DNA of 15,427 nucleotides from Blastocatellia bacterium (GTDB lineage Bacteria; Acidobacteriota; Blastocatellia; Pyrinomonadales; Pyrinomonadaceae): the NCBI GenBank assembly GCA_003175865.1, contig PSRF01000354.1, positions 1 to 15,427 of the forward strand, given 5' to 3'. Positions 6,954 through 13,843 of this stretch are shown here, one piece after another (within the stretch, counting starts at the first letter, position 1; each line of letters starts with the position of its first letter). The position numbers and the translations under genes were made by a program. The notes below the pieces were generated by a model that made no database searches, was not told the DNA's origin, and worked only from the letters and a program-made list of their open reading frames with translations.

Positions 6954-9067
6954 TTTTGCGCTCTCCGCTGACGACCATCTTTCAATGCCTTTGCGCTGCG
7001 TTGCAAATGCACGGAGGCAACGCGCCTTGTTTGACCGGAGAGTCTTGTCCAACCGGAGAAATGATCACGTAACAGTTTAGCTCCGCGAATCTCATTTGGC
7101 TTTTGTTTAGCTGCGTAAAGCTTGAATGAACGACCAAACTCACGCCGAAACTGCGCAAGAACTTTATCCTGACTTTCACGTCGAGACTGACAGAAGCCAC
7201 ATTCACTGGCCGCATGGTCCGGAATTAAACCATTGATAATGACACGCGTAAACGGAACATTCAGCGTATTCAACGACCGAGACAAACCCATCGTTTCGTC
7301 GAAACTCATCTTCTCTGGGATTGCGACAGCGACAAATTCACACTGCCTTGTATCGGTAAGCAACGCCAACACGGTTTTGATGGTCCGCGACAACGCAACT
7401 AACTCCTCAGCGACCTGCGTCGCATGAACGACGTGCTGATACTTGAGCAATAACTTGATAAACGTCCGTACCCACGCCAGCGCGGCCTGAGGTAACTCTA
7501 AAAACCGGACAAGATGACCAGTTGGCGCCGTATCCAACACAATCGTGTCGTAGTGGCCATTTTCCAGTAAATCACTGACAGTGCCTAACGCTGCGATCTC
7601 GTCGATACCCGGCGGAGTCAGCTCAACCAACTCACGCATCGCCTCGCGCTCAAACTGAATTTCAAACTTTGAATTGCCACGGAGTGATTCAAACAACTGA
7701 TCTGTCCACGTTTGATATCTTCGTTTCAAGTCAGCAAACCATCTGCCAGAATCTATCTCCATCGCATCGAGATTTTCCTTTCCAGCGACGTTGGTTTTCG
7801 ACTCTCCGATGATTTCGTCAAAACTGTCTGACAATGAGTGCGCCGGATCCGTGGAGAAGACTAGTATCTTTGAATCTGGATTCTCTTCTGCCAGCGCGAG
7901 TGCAGTTGCCGCGGCAGCTGTAGTCTTTCCAACTCCACCTTTGCCGCCAAAGATCAAGAGCCGACGCGAAGGTAATGAGAACTTTTCGTCAGACTCACTA
8001 CGACGAGTCTCGTGTTTCGCAGTCAGCTTTAAGCTACGTGGCACTTTGGATTCGAGCCAAAGCAATTTGCCAAACTCTTTTAGACTTTCCAACCCATTGA
8101 CCTGATCAACCAACAACGGAACGTGTCTAAGACTCAACCCACGAAAGGTTCGCTCAAGCTTTTCTAGCCATGGCTTTTGCATTGCGACGCGTGCCTTACA
8201 AAATGAGCAAGAAGAATGTTCGTGCTCAACCCGATTCACAATAAGGTTTGTGATCGGAACACCCTCCTGTTCGAGAAGAGCGGCGTACCTTTCGGTCTCA
8301 AACACACTCATTGCCTCAGGAATCGCAACTAATGTGAAACTTGTGGTCGCTTTGTCAAAGAGCAGTTTCCGTACTCGCTCGATACGTTCATTGAGATCTC
8401 GCAAAAACAGATCGACATCATCGAGTCGATTCCCACCTCGAGCAAACTGCGCAACGATGTAACGATGTTTCTCAGCCATTAGATCGAGCGCGTGCGAAAC
8501 TCGTTTGAAAACATCGGGCAATCGCAAAAGGCGCGAAGTATGACCCGAAGGAGCGGTATCAACGACGACACGCGAGTAGACACCTGAACGATCCAGCTCA
8601 CTCAATTCAAATAACGCCATCACCTCATCCAGACCTGGAAGTGACAAGTTTAGTAGTTCCTTGATGTCGGTCTCATCCAAAAAGGTACCTCGCTCCGCAA
8701 TCTCAGCAAGGACCTTCCCATGCATTTCCTTAAAACGTTCGAGGGCCAGGGTTGCATCCATTTCATAGGCAACCAGTCGTGCACGTTTGCGCTCTTCGAC
8801 AGTGACTAGCCGATCACCAATCTTCATTCCCAGGCTGTCTGACAGAGAATGAGCTGGGTCTGTAGAAAACAGCAGAAATGCTTCGTCAAACTTTGCTTTT
8901 GACAAAAGGAAGAGGGCTGTTGCGGCCGCGGCAGTTGTCTTACCGACGCCACCCTTACCGCCAAAGAAGAGATAACGAGCTGCTGGAAGGGGAAACGAAT
9001 TCTTATTCGAATGAGGTGATGTAGAAGAAGTGCTGATTTGAATGAGCCTGCCTCGCCGCGAGGTCAC
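6950..9067 (-). CDS. Tandem ArsA/Get3-type ATPase inside the gas vesicle operon
   Basis: A 705-residue protein made of two homologous halves. Each half has the deviant Walker A loop GGKGGVGKTT (36-45 and 374-383), STDPAHSLSD (68-77 and 405-414), a DTAPxGH motif (170-176 and 512-518) and a CxxC pair (C287/C290 and C623/C626). This is the ArsA/Get3 (TRC40) class of dimerising ATPases. The CxxC pairs match the place of the Get3 zinc motif. ArsA powers arsenite export; Get3 carries hydrophobic membrane segments. No arsB or arsR lies nearby, and the gene is packed between gvpG (3 nt upstream) and gvpF/L-2 (4-nt overlap), so a role in handling hydrophobic Gvp proteins is more likely than arsenic resistance (inference). 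The start is GTG 9067, with AGGAG at 9074-9078. The C-terminal 35 residues are basic. The operon has no GvpN ATPase. Confidence 0.92.
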   Translation of the reverse strand: MTSRRGRLIQISTSSTSPHSNKNSFPLPAARYLFFGGKGGVGKTTAAAATALFLLSKAKFDEAFLLFSTDPAHSLSDSLGMKIGDRLVTVEERKRARLVAYEMDATLALERFKEMHGKVLAEIAERGTFLDETDIKELLNLSLPGLDEVMALFELSELDRSGVYSRVVVDTAPSGHTSRLLRLPDVFKRVSHALDLMAEKHRYIVAQFARGGNRLDDVDLFLRDLNERIERVRKLLFDKATTSFTLVAIPEAMSVFETERYAALLEQEGVPITNLIVNRVEHEHSSCSFCKARVAMQKPWLEKLERTFRGLSLRHVPLLVDQVNGLESLKEFGKLLWLESKVPRSLKLTAKHETRRSESDEKFSLPSRRLLIFGGKGGVGKTTAAAATALALAEENPDSKILVFSTDPAHSLSDSFDEIIGESKTNVAGKENLDAMEIDSGRWFADLKRRYQTWTDQLFESLRGNSKFEIQFEREAMRELVELTPPGIDEIAALGTVSDLLENGHYDTIVLDTAPTGHLVRFLELPQAALAWVRTFIKLLLKYQHVVHATQVAEELVALSRTIKTVLALLTDTRQCEFVAVAIPEKMSFDETMGLSRSLNTLNVPFTRVIINGLIPDHAASECGFCQSRRESQDKVLAQFRREFGRSFKLYAAKQKPNEIRGAKLLRDHFSGWTRLSGQTRRVASVHLQRSAKALKDGRQRRAQK

Positions 9068-9070
9068 GCC

Positions 9071-9400
9071 TTACTCCTTTTCACCCGGGTGCCAAAACCC
9101 ACTCTCCTCATCTCCGCCCATCTCAATCACGAAGCTTGATGAGTCAGCAGTGTGGGCCTGATGTAAGAGTTCGAGTTGACGGGTTTTGAGAGCACGCAGA
9201 CGCGCAAAGAGTTCGGCTTCACGTTCCTGATACTCGGCGTCGGAGATCTCATCGAGTTCGAGTCGCATCTGTAGCTCGATGAGTTGCTCCTTAATAACTG
9301 TGTCATCATTAAGTTCCTGGTCGGCCATTTTCTGAATCTGGCCGAGAATGAACTTGAAGCCACTCACCGGTGCAAGCAGGATATCGTCAAGCAAAAACAT
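9071..9400 (-). CDS. gvpG: Gas vesicle protein GvpG
   Basis: A 109-residue protein that begins MFLLDDILLAPVSGFKFILG, the short hydrophobic N-terminus typical of GvpG. A charged helical region follows (IQKMADQEL, then IKEQLIELQMRLELDEIS and YQEREAELFARLRAL), likely a coiled coil. GvpG is a small assembly factor usually encoded next to gvpF/L, as here. The last 30 residues are acidic and polar and appear specific to this lineage. Its start lies 2 nt after the stop of gvpF/L-1, with no strong ribosome site of its own, so it probably depends on coupling. The stop is 3 nt before the ATPase start, and its end carries that gene's ribosome site (AGGAG). Confidence 0.93.
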   Translation of the reverse strand: MFLLDDILLAPVSGFKFILGQIQKMADQELNDDTVIKEQLIELQMRLELDEISDAEYQEREAELFARLRALKTRQLELLHQAHTADSSSFVIEMGGDEESGFWHPGEKE

Positions 9401-9402
9401 AG

Positions 9403-10230
9403 TTAACTCGCGGCAACTTCAGTGGTCGCTTCACCACGCTCGAGTTTCAATCTGATGTGGACAAAGTTGTATGGCGGCCATGGACCAGTGTACTTGAATG
9501 AGAGCTTGCCTTCGTACTTCGACGCAATCTCTTTCACCTTCTGATCAAATTCAGCTTCCCGATCACGTTCAATCAGAAAGGCTGCGTTCATGATCATGCG
9601 GTCGCCAATTGGTTTGTTCGCACGTGAGGCAACTGCGGTATCTCGTAACAATGAGTAAACTTCGCGAATGTAAGCGTCCGCCTGATCCGTCAAAGCGGTC
9701 TCAATCAAACGGCCAAGTTGCATTCTTGCGAAATAAGTTGATCCGGTTGTTCGAGTCGTAATCTGCTCTTTTAAGTGACGAATTTCATCATCTGCTTGTT
9801 CAAGTTCAGAAGTTACTTTGTCGCGATCCCAGTTCACTTTCAGACCAAATTCGACTTTGCCTTCCATCTTCGCAAGCACATCTCGCAGAGCGTCGTAAGT
9901 TCCACGAATCAGTTCGATGATGTCGTCCTCAGTACGAAACAACACAGCGAACGCCATCGGCAAAACAGTGAACTCGCGCATCACGGTTTCATTCACCTGC
10001 TCGTGTGCAAATACGTTCTCACGCGTAGGGTCGTAGACGACTAGCGGTGTGTTTGAAACGACAGCGGCAAGGCCTTTGTGTTGAATGGTGTAAACCTCGT
10101 CGCCTCTGCCGCCAATACCCATCGTACCGAACGACCGTGGTTCCGAGGTTTCAATGATGCAGTAGACGTACTTTCCCTCGGGCACCGTTTCCGCAGAAGA
10201 GGGTTGGGGATCTAAAAGTTCTCGACTCAT
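9403..10230 (-). CDS. GvpF/GvpL family gas vesicle protein, first gene of the operon
   Basis: A 275-residue GvpL/F family protein. Family features: GKYVYCIIE near residue 19, GLAAVVSNTPLVVYD, a conserved HEQVNETVMREFTVLPMAF segment, VEFGLKVNWD and the C-terminal TGPWPPYNFVHIRLKLE. It opens the gvp operon and is followed after 2 nt by gvpG, the usual F-G pairing, so gvpF is the more natural label, though the sequence alone does not prove it. The start is ATG 10230 with a weak GGAA at 10238-10241. A candidate promoter lies about 100 nt upstream (10340-10369). The three GvpF/L copies differ clearly from one another, so they are old duplicates with separate roles rather than recent copies. Confidence 0.94.
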   Translation of the reverse strand: MSRELLDPQPSSAETVPEGKYVYCIIETSEPRSFGTMGIGGRGDEVYTIQHKGLAAVVSNTPLVVYDPTRENVFAHEQVNETVMREFTVLPMAFAVLFRTEDDIIELIRGTYDALRDVLAKMEGKVEFGLKVNWDRDKVTSELEQADDEIRHLKEQITTRTTGSTYFARMQLGRLIETALTDQADAYIREVYSLLRDTAVASRANKPIGDRMIMNAAFLIERDREAEFDQKVKEIASKYEGKLSFKYTGPWPPYNFVHIRLKLERGEATTEVAAS

Positions 10231-10298
10231 TTTATGTTTCCGAAGCCGGCCGTGTTTGGGGGTTGAAGCCGGTTGAAGATGGGACTACGGGAGAACCT

Positions 10299-10331
10299 GT
10301 TTGACTTGCCGATTGGGTAATGCCGTCAAAC
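10299..10331. promoter_or_regulatory. Candidate operator: inverted repeat at the gvp transcription start
   Basis: GTTTGAC (10299-10305) and GTCAAAC (10325-10331) form a perfect 7-bp inverted repeat with 19 nt between. It begins just downstream of the candidate -10 box, where a repressor would block transcription. The arms could arise by chance. Confidence 0.3.
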
Positions 10332-10339
10332 TGGGTCGT

Positions 10340-10369
10340 ATGATAATCAGTTTGTGAGTTTCGAGACAA
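10340..10369 (-). promoter_or_regulatory. Candidate sigma70-type promoter of the gvp operon
   Basis: On the minus strand TTGTCT (10364-10369; 4 of 6 to TTGACA) and TATCAT (10340-10345; 5 of 6 to TATAAT) are separated by 18 nt. The start site would be near 10333, giving a leader of about 100 nt before gvpF/L-1. It is the best match in the upstream region, but unproven. Confidence 0.4.
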
Positions 10370-10639
10370 GTTCTTGTGTTGAACTGCGCTTACTCTGAAA
10401 TCGTTAAATCATCGCCTTTGGGGATAGGCTTTCGAGGTGTCGCTGAAAGCGCCGACGGAATCAGGTGACTACAACAAACTTGCACGAATTCGAAACATAA
10501 CGAGTTTGCGACAGCCAGCAGTCGAACCAATGTAATGCAGGAATGAACTCCTCTGTTCTTACGATTAGCCAGGTCGCAAATCCACGAGGAGGGTCAGCTT
10601 TTCTCAAGAATCCAAATGATTGAATAGTGACTCTCGTGC

Positions 10640-10655
10640 TGGCATGAACGTTGCT
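10640..10655 (+). promoter_or_regulatory. Sigma54 (-24/-12) promoter before the membrane peptide gene
   Basis: TGGCATGAACGTTGCT fits the -24/-12 consensus TGGCACGRNNNTTGCW with one mismatch (T for C), and has the required 10 nt between GG and GC. Transcription would start near 10666, about 36 nt before the ATG at 10703. Such promoters need RpoN and an enhancer-binding activator. Confidence 0.65.
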
Positions 10656-10702
10656 CTTCCCCTGATATTAAGTACTAAAGAACAGTTTCAAAGGAGACCA
10701 AA

Positions 10703-10849
10703 ATGCTCTGGACAATTATTGTGATCTTGCTGGTGCTTTGGTTGATCGGTTTGATCGGACACATCGGAGGCGGGCTTATTCACTTACTGCTGGTTGTAGC
10801 AGTAGTGGTCCTGATTATCAATCTGCTGACTGGACGTAGGGCTGTCTAA
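10703..10849 (+). CDS. lmo0937-type small membrane peptide (DUF5670-like)
   Basis: A 48-residue peptide, MLWTIIVILLVLWLIGLIGH and onward, with two hydrophobic stretches (about 3-19 and 25-42) around a GHIGGG turn and a short basic end (GRRAV). This matches the lmo0937/DUF5670 family of small inner-membrane proteins of unknown function that are common in stress-related contexts. AAGGAGA at 10691-10697 gives a good ribosome site 5 nt before the ATG. A sigma54-type promoter lies at 10640-10655, with no gene between. It is transcribed away from the gvp operon and ends 33 nt from the stop of the convergent radical SAM gene. Confidence 0.85.
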   Translation: MLWTIIVILLVLWLIGLIGHIGGGLIHLLLVVAVVVLIINLLTGRRAV

Positions 10850-10882
10850 ATCAGACGCAAGTCCTCGCGGCCACATGACTCG

Positions 10883-12541
10883 CTAGCGCGCTTGGGCACG
10901 TAACGTTAGAACTTCCTCGACAACAGGCACTGCCTCTTCTTCAGTAAAGGGGCTCGAACCTGACGGATCGGTCTCGTGTGCCTTTGGCTGTCCGGAGAGA
11001 GGTAGAAAGTCAGTGGCAGCCATCTCCGGAGTTTTCTTCCTGCGGATTGCTGACCAGGTTTCTTTCGCTAATAGACTTATAGTCCCGCGATTGTCTTTCA
11101 AAACTTTACACCAGCTCAAAACACCCATTTGAGGAAAATAGATGCCTCTGAACGACAGTCGCATGATGAGGTGGTAGATCTTCCATCCCACCGTCTTGTC
11201 GCTAAGAGCTCGAATGGCTTCCGCGTTACGCTCAGCGCTGTACGTCGACTCCCATGCGTATTGCAGTTCTGTTTGCGCCTCAGCGATCGACATCTTTAAT
11301 GGAGTGTGGGCCATTTGGTAAGGCGTGAAGTCAAGCCAATGCGTTGGTCGAGTCAAGCGACCATCTTTTTTGAGGCGCTCGTACAATGGAGTCGCGGGAA
11401 ACGGGGTTAACTGGCCAAATACGGGTAGTCCAGGCGGCCAACTTCTTATCTGATCGAGTGTTCGCTTCGCTACACCAACCGTATCGTTGTCCATTCCAAT
11501 AATGAACGAGGTGATCGCAAAGATGTTGCGATCGGCGAGACGTTTGAGTACGGCTGCATATTCGTTTGGCTTATTAAAATTCTTGTTTACGTCTGCAAGG
11601 TTTGCGGGATCAATCGACTCCATGCCGATGAAAACAATTCGACCACCGGCTTCCGCAATGAGATCGACGAGTTCTTCATCACGCAAAAGATTAGCACTGA
11701 TCTGAGCAGTCCATGGGACCTGGGCACCTGCAGCAATGATGTCTCTCAACAGCGACTTGGTGCGTTTGATGTTGATGGCAAAGTTATCGTCGACAAAGAA
11801 AACCGAAATCTGACCACCTTCACTCTTCGCTCGGGCCTTCAACGACAGCATTTCATTCACAATGCTTTCGTTAGTTCGAAAGCGCACGGAATCGCCGAAG
11901 AAACCTGTGACTGTGCAAAACTCACAACCGTACGGACAACCGCGTCCAGATTCGATTGGGATGATGCGAAACGTTCCCCAACCTGGGCCAACTCGCGATA
12001 ACAGTGATCGCAGGACGCCTGGGACAACATTAAACTGTTTGAGATCGAGTGATTCCCACGGGATACGCGGATAACTCTCTAGACAAGGCTTGCGCTCTTT
12101 CCCGTCCTCATCGAGTGGTGCATAAATATCTTTCAACTCACCACGTGCCGCATCGTTAACGATACGCGGCCACGTTTCATCAGCTTCGCCTAGTGCCACG
12201 GCGTCAGCATGTCGTGGACCACCATTTCGTCCGAGTGCTTCGTCTGGGATCTCAGTGACATGAGGGCCACCCATTACGACAGGAACACCAGCAGCCCTGA
12301 TGGCATCTGCAACGCGATACGCCTTCGCGATCATTCGCGTCATTGCACCAATGCCAACTAGCCCGATCTTGTTTCGCTTTACATATGCTACTAACTCACC
12401 GTCAGTCATAGCTCGCGCATTTCCATCAACGAGAAAAACTTCATGGCCAACTGGAGTTAGCGTCTGGAGCAAAAACATCCAGAGGTGTGGCATGAAGTTG
12501 CGAGTCACACCATTATCGGGATTGTAGAGCAGAATCCTCAT
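10883..12541 (-). CDS. B12-binding-domain radical SAM protein
   Basis: A 552-residue protein. The N-terminal domain (about 1-140) looks like a cobalamin-binding fold, with GGPHVTEIPDEAL at 91-103; the usual DxHxxG base-off histidine motif is not seen where expected (LVDGNARAMT). The radical SAM domain follows: SGRGCPYGCEFCTV gives the CxxxCxxC iron-sulphur motif (C202, C206, C209), then VDDNF and a GMESID segment. The family includes methylases and cyclases of lipids and cofactors, such as BchE and hopanoid enzymes; the substrate here is unknown. The C-terminal region (about 440-552) is less conserved and carries no name. The start is ATG 12541 with GAGGGA at 12547-12552. It is monocistronic, convergent with the membrane peptide gene. 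No link to gas vesicles is evident. Confidence 0.9.
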   Translation of the reverse strand: MRILLYNPDNGVTRNFMPHLWMFLLQTLTPVGHEVFLVDGNARAMTDGELVAYVKRNKIGLVGIGAMTRMIAKAYRVADAIRAAGVPVVMGGPHVTEIPDEALGRNGGPRHADAVALGEADETWPRIVNDAARGELKDIYAPLDEDGKERKPCLESYPRIPWESLDLKQFNVVPGVLRSLLSRVGPGWGTFRIIPIESGRGCPYGCEFCTVTGFFGDSVRFRTNESIVNEMLSLKARAKSEGGQISVFFVDDNFAINIKRTKSLLRDIIAAGAQVPWTAQISANLLRDEELVDLIAEAGGRIVFIGMESIDPANLADVNKNFNKPNEYAAVLKRLADRNIFAITSFIIGMDNDTVGVAKRTLDQIRSWPPGLPVFGQLTPFPATPLYERLKKDGRLTRPTHWLDFTPYQMAHTPLKMSIAEAQTELQYAWESTYSAERNAEAIRALSDKTVGWKIYHLIMRLSFRGIYFPQMGVLSWCKVLKDNRGTISLLAKETWSAIRRKKTPEMAATDFLPLSGQPKAHETDPSGSSPFTEEEAVPVVEEVLTLRAQAR

Positions 12542-12552
12542 ACGATTCCCTC

Positions 12553-12882
12553 GAAGGAAACGGCAAGCAGCAAAGAATGCGAATGACTAAGTCGGAGCGT
12601 TTGAACGTTGGGAACGGAAAACGTCAAAAAATGAAGTCAATTTAAAAAGACTGAACCTTGGATTAATAAGACTGCGCGAGACTATAACAGAGAGACCGGC
12701 TTTCGTATATATAAGAATGAAGGGAACAGTAGTGTCATTCTTGGAACTTCCTCTGCGTGACTCTGCGTCCTCTGCGTCTCTGCGATGATGAATTCCTCAG
12801 CCAAATTTCAACGGCAGAGACACAGGACGCAGAGTCACGCAGCGAAGAACTGAAATTAGAAGACCAGTGACCAGACCAACCG
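12553..12882. other. Gene-free region upstream of the radical SAM gene
   Basis: No coding sequence is supported. It holds the large palindrome at 12753-12842 and an AT-rich part (12630-12715) with TATATATA at 12706-12713, which may include the radical SAM promoter on the minus strand (ATGACA with TTATAT at about 18 nt). That promoter call is weak. Confidence 0.4.
12753..12842. repeat. Long imperfect palindrome of CTCTGCG units
   Basis: The arm at 12753-12783 (31 nt) is the inverse of the arm at 12814-12842 (29 nt). They match without error over the outer 19 bases and again over the last 7, with a small indel between. The centre is 30 nt. The left arm itself repeats CTGCGT-like units three to four times. 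The similarity continues weakly outward to about 12745 and 12850. This is the look of a dispersed palindromic intergenic element. No T-run follows, so it is not a standard terminator. Confidence 0.8.
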
Positions 12883-13041
12883 TTACTTCGAAGACGACGG
12901 CGTTTGAATGTTTACATCAATGCGCTTGTTGCCGTTTAGTAGCCGACCACCAAAGACAAATAAAGCTGCGATCACGAGGATTACAAAAATCACCAACACT
13001 GCCACCACACCGGTTGTACCACCACTACTAGTTTCAGCCAT
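12883..13041 (-). CDS. Small single-pass membrane protein, unknown function
   Basis: A 52-residue protein starting at ATG 13041, where GGAGGAA (13047-13053) gives a strong ribosome site at 5-nt spacing; the 23 further upstream codons that stay open have no such support. A short Ser/Gly/Thr-rich head (MAETSSGGTT) precedes one membrane helix (about residues 11-32, GVVAVLVIFVILVIAALFVF). A polar basic segment and RIDVNIQTPSSSK follow. The helix and the IDVNI tail resemble other small membrane peptides found beside stress genes, but I do not recognise a named family. It could be co-transcribed with the MPRGD protein gene, which ends 170 nt upstream, or have its own promoter. Confidence 0.75.
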   Translation of the reverse strand: MAETSSGGTTGVVAVLVIFVILVIAALFVFGGRLLNGNKRIDVNIQTPSSSK

Positions 13042-13211
13042 GATTGTTCCTCCAGGGTTGAAATTTATTGACGAGTACAGCCTACTAACTCGCCGTTGTG
13101 TCGCCTCCAAGCAAAGTCAAAACTTCACCAGTCACGTAACTAGAATGGACCGCCGACGCAAAGGAGACGCTCGCCGGATCTGACTATCCGTTTACTCGGG
13201 GTCATCGTCCT

Positions 13212-13439
13212 CTACTTCCCACGGCCCTTTTTTCCACCTTTGCGTGATGAACTGTGACTGGTCTTGTGCCCGCGTCCACTTCCCTTCTTCTTGCCGCCAC
13301 CAGTTTCTTTGTTGACTGTCGCCCAGGCACGACGTTGTGCTTCCTTCTTCGACACACCTCTGTCTTCGTAGCCCTCTTCGATGTCTTCTGCTTGTCGCTT
13401 CTGTTTGTTTGTGTAGCTTGATTTATCTCCTCGTGGCAT
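13212..13439 (-). CDS. Small basic MPRGD-type protein (often labelled plasmid stabilisation)
   Basis: A 75-residue, very basic protein, MPRGDKSSYTNKQKRQAEDI and onward, with SKKEAQRRAWATVNKETGGGKK and a Gly/Lys/Ser-rich tail. This family is widespread in bacteria and is often annotated as a plasmid stabilisation protein, though its function is not established; nothing here suggests a plasmid. The start is ATG 13439, supported by AAAGGAG at 13446-13452 with 6-nt spacing; an earlier in-frame ATG at 13463 lies inside the upstream gene and is unlikely. It follows the coiled-coil gene with a 2-nt gap, so the two form an operon that the sigma54-type promoter at 13756-13771 would drive. Confidence 0.82.
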   Translation of the reverse strand: MPRGDKSSYTNKQKRQAEDIEEGYEDRGVSKKEAQRRAWATVNKETGGGKKKGSGRGHKTSHSSSRKGGKKGRGK

Positions 13440-13441
13440 TC

Positions 13442-13717
13442 TTATCTCCTTTCTTTGAAGCACTCACTCAACTGAGTCAGTAAGTTTTGCTGTTGTTCGA
13501 TCGCTCGACGTCGTTGATCGAGAACGCGATGAAACGTATCCAGTCCGGCTTCCAACAGATCAAGGCTTGCCCGCTCTTTATCAATTGCCTCAAGAAGCAG
13601 TTCTATTGAAACCGAAGGCTCGCCACGCTCACGTTCGGCGACGGCGGCTTCGACCTCCTCAGCAGCTTCTGTCTGCAACGCAACGGCACCTTCCAATGAT
13701 TCTTCAAGTTGCATCAT
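13442..13717 (-). CDS. Small acidic coiled-coil protein, unknown function
   Basis: A 91-residue protein starting MMQLEESLEGAVALQTEAAE. It is rich in Glu, Ala and Leu, with heptad-like spacing over nearly the full length (two likely helices, about 3-31 and 40-88), and resembles a helical hairpin. The frame stays open for 105 codons upstream, but GGAG at 13723-13726 marks ATG 13717 as the start, and the upstream residues look like noise (Ser/Arg/Cys-rich, antisense of the control region). It ends 2 nt before the MPRGD protein start and carries that gene's ribosome site. A sigma54-type promoter lies about 28 nt upstream of its ribosome-site region. I do not recognise the family. Confidence 0.7.
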   Translation of the reverse strand: MMQLEESLEGAVALQTEAAEEVEAAVAERERGEPSVSIELLLEAIDKERASLDLLEAGLDTFHRVLDQRRRAIEQQQNLLTQLSECFKERR

Positions 13718-13755
13718 CGACACTCCAGAAAGTTCGTTGTTTCGCAGCTCTTCTC

Positions 13756-13771
13756 TGCAATTGTCGCGCCT
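13756..13771 (-). promoter_or_regulatory. Sigma54-type promoter of the two-gene small-protein operon
   Basis: Read on minus: AGGCGCGACAATTGCA. Against TGGCACGRNNNTTGCW two positions differ, but the GG-N10-GC spacing and the full TTGC box are kept. The start would be near 13745, just before the ribosome site of the coiled-coil gene (13723-13726). Confidence 0.5.
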
Positions 13772-13843
13772 ACAACTATGGCTGAAGTGCGTGGTTGACG
13801 ATTCCTTGCGATGACTGACGCGTGTTTGTGTCCAAATGAAGGA
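13772..13843. promoter_or_regulatory. Shared upstream region between two divergent sigma54-type promoters
   Basis: These 72 nt separate the two promoter matches and would be the natural place for enhancer-binding activator sites. I find no clear inverted repeat. TCCAAATGA at 13831-13839 recurs upstream of the other plus-strand sigma54 site, at 10611-10619. Confidence 0.3.

Larger units (their letters stand above)
10231..10702. promoter_or_regulatory. Divergent control region between the gvp operon and the membrane peptide gene
   Basis: No gene is visible in these 472 nt. The left part holds a candidate gvp promoter (10340-10369, minus), an inverted repeat across its start site (10299-10331), and direct repeats near the gvpF/L-1 start: GGTTGAAG at 10261-10268 and 10271-10278, and GAAGCCGG at 10242-10249 and 10265-10272. 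The right part holds a sigma54-type promoter (10640-10655, plus). The stretch 10380-10610 shows nothing I can name and could hold activator sites. Confidence 0.5.

Noticed and set aside
6954..7052. 33-codon upstream extension of gvpF/L-2
   Set aside because: It overlaps the 3' end of the ATPase gene. The ATG at 6953 gives the ATGA coupling seen elsewhere and matches where family similarity begins.
6950..9067. Arsenic resistance operon
   Set aside because: Only the ATPase resembles ArsA. No arsenite pump, regulator or reductase is nearby, and the surrounding genes are all gvp.
13212..13439. Plasmid or toxin-antitoxin origin suggested by the plasmid stabilisation label
   Set aside because: There is no replication, partition or toxin gene here. 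The family is common on chromosomes, and the label is an inherited annotation.
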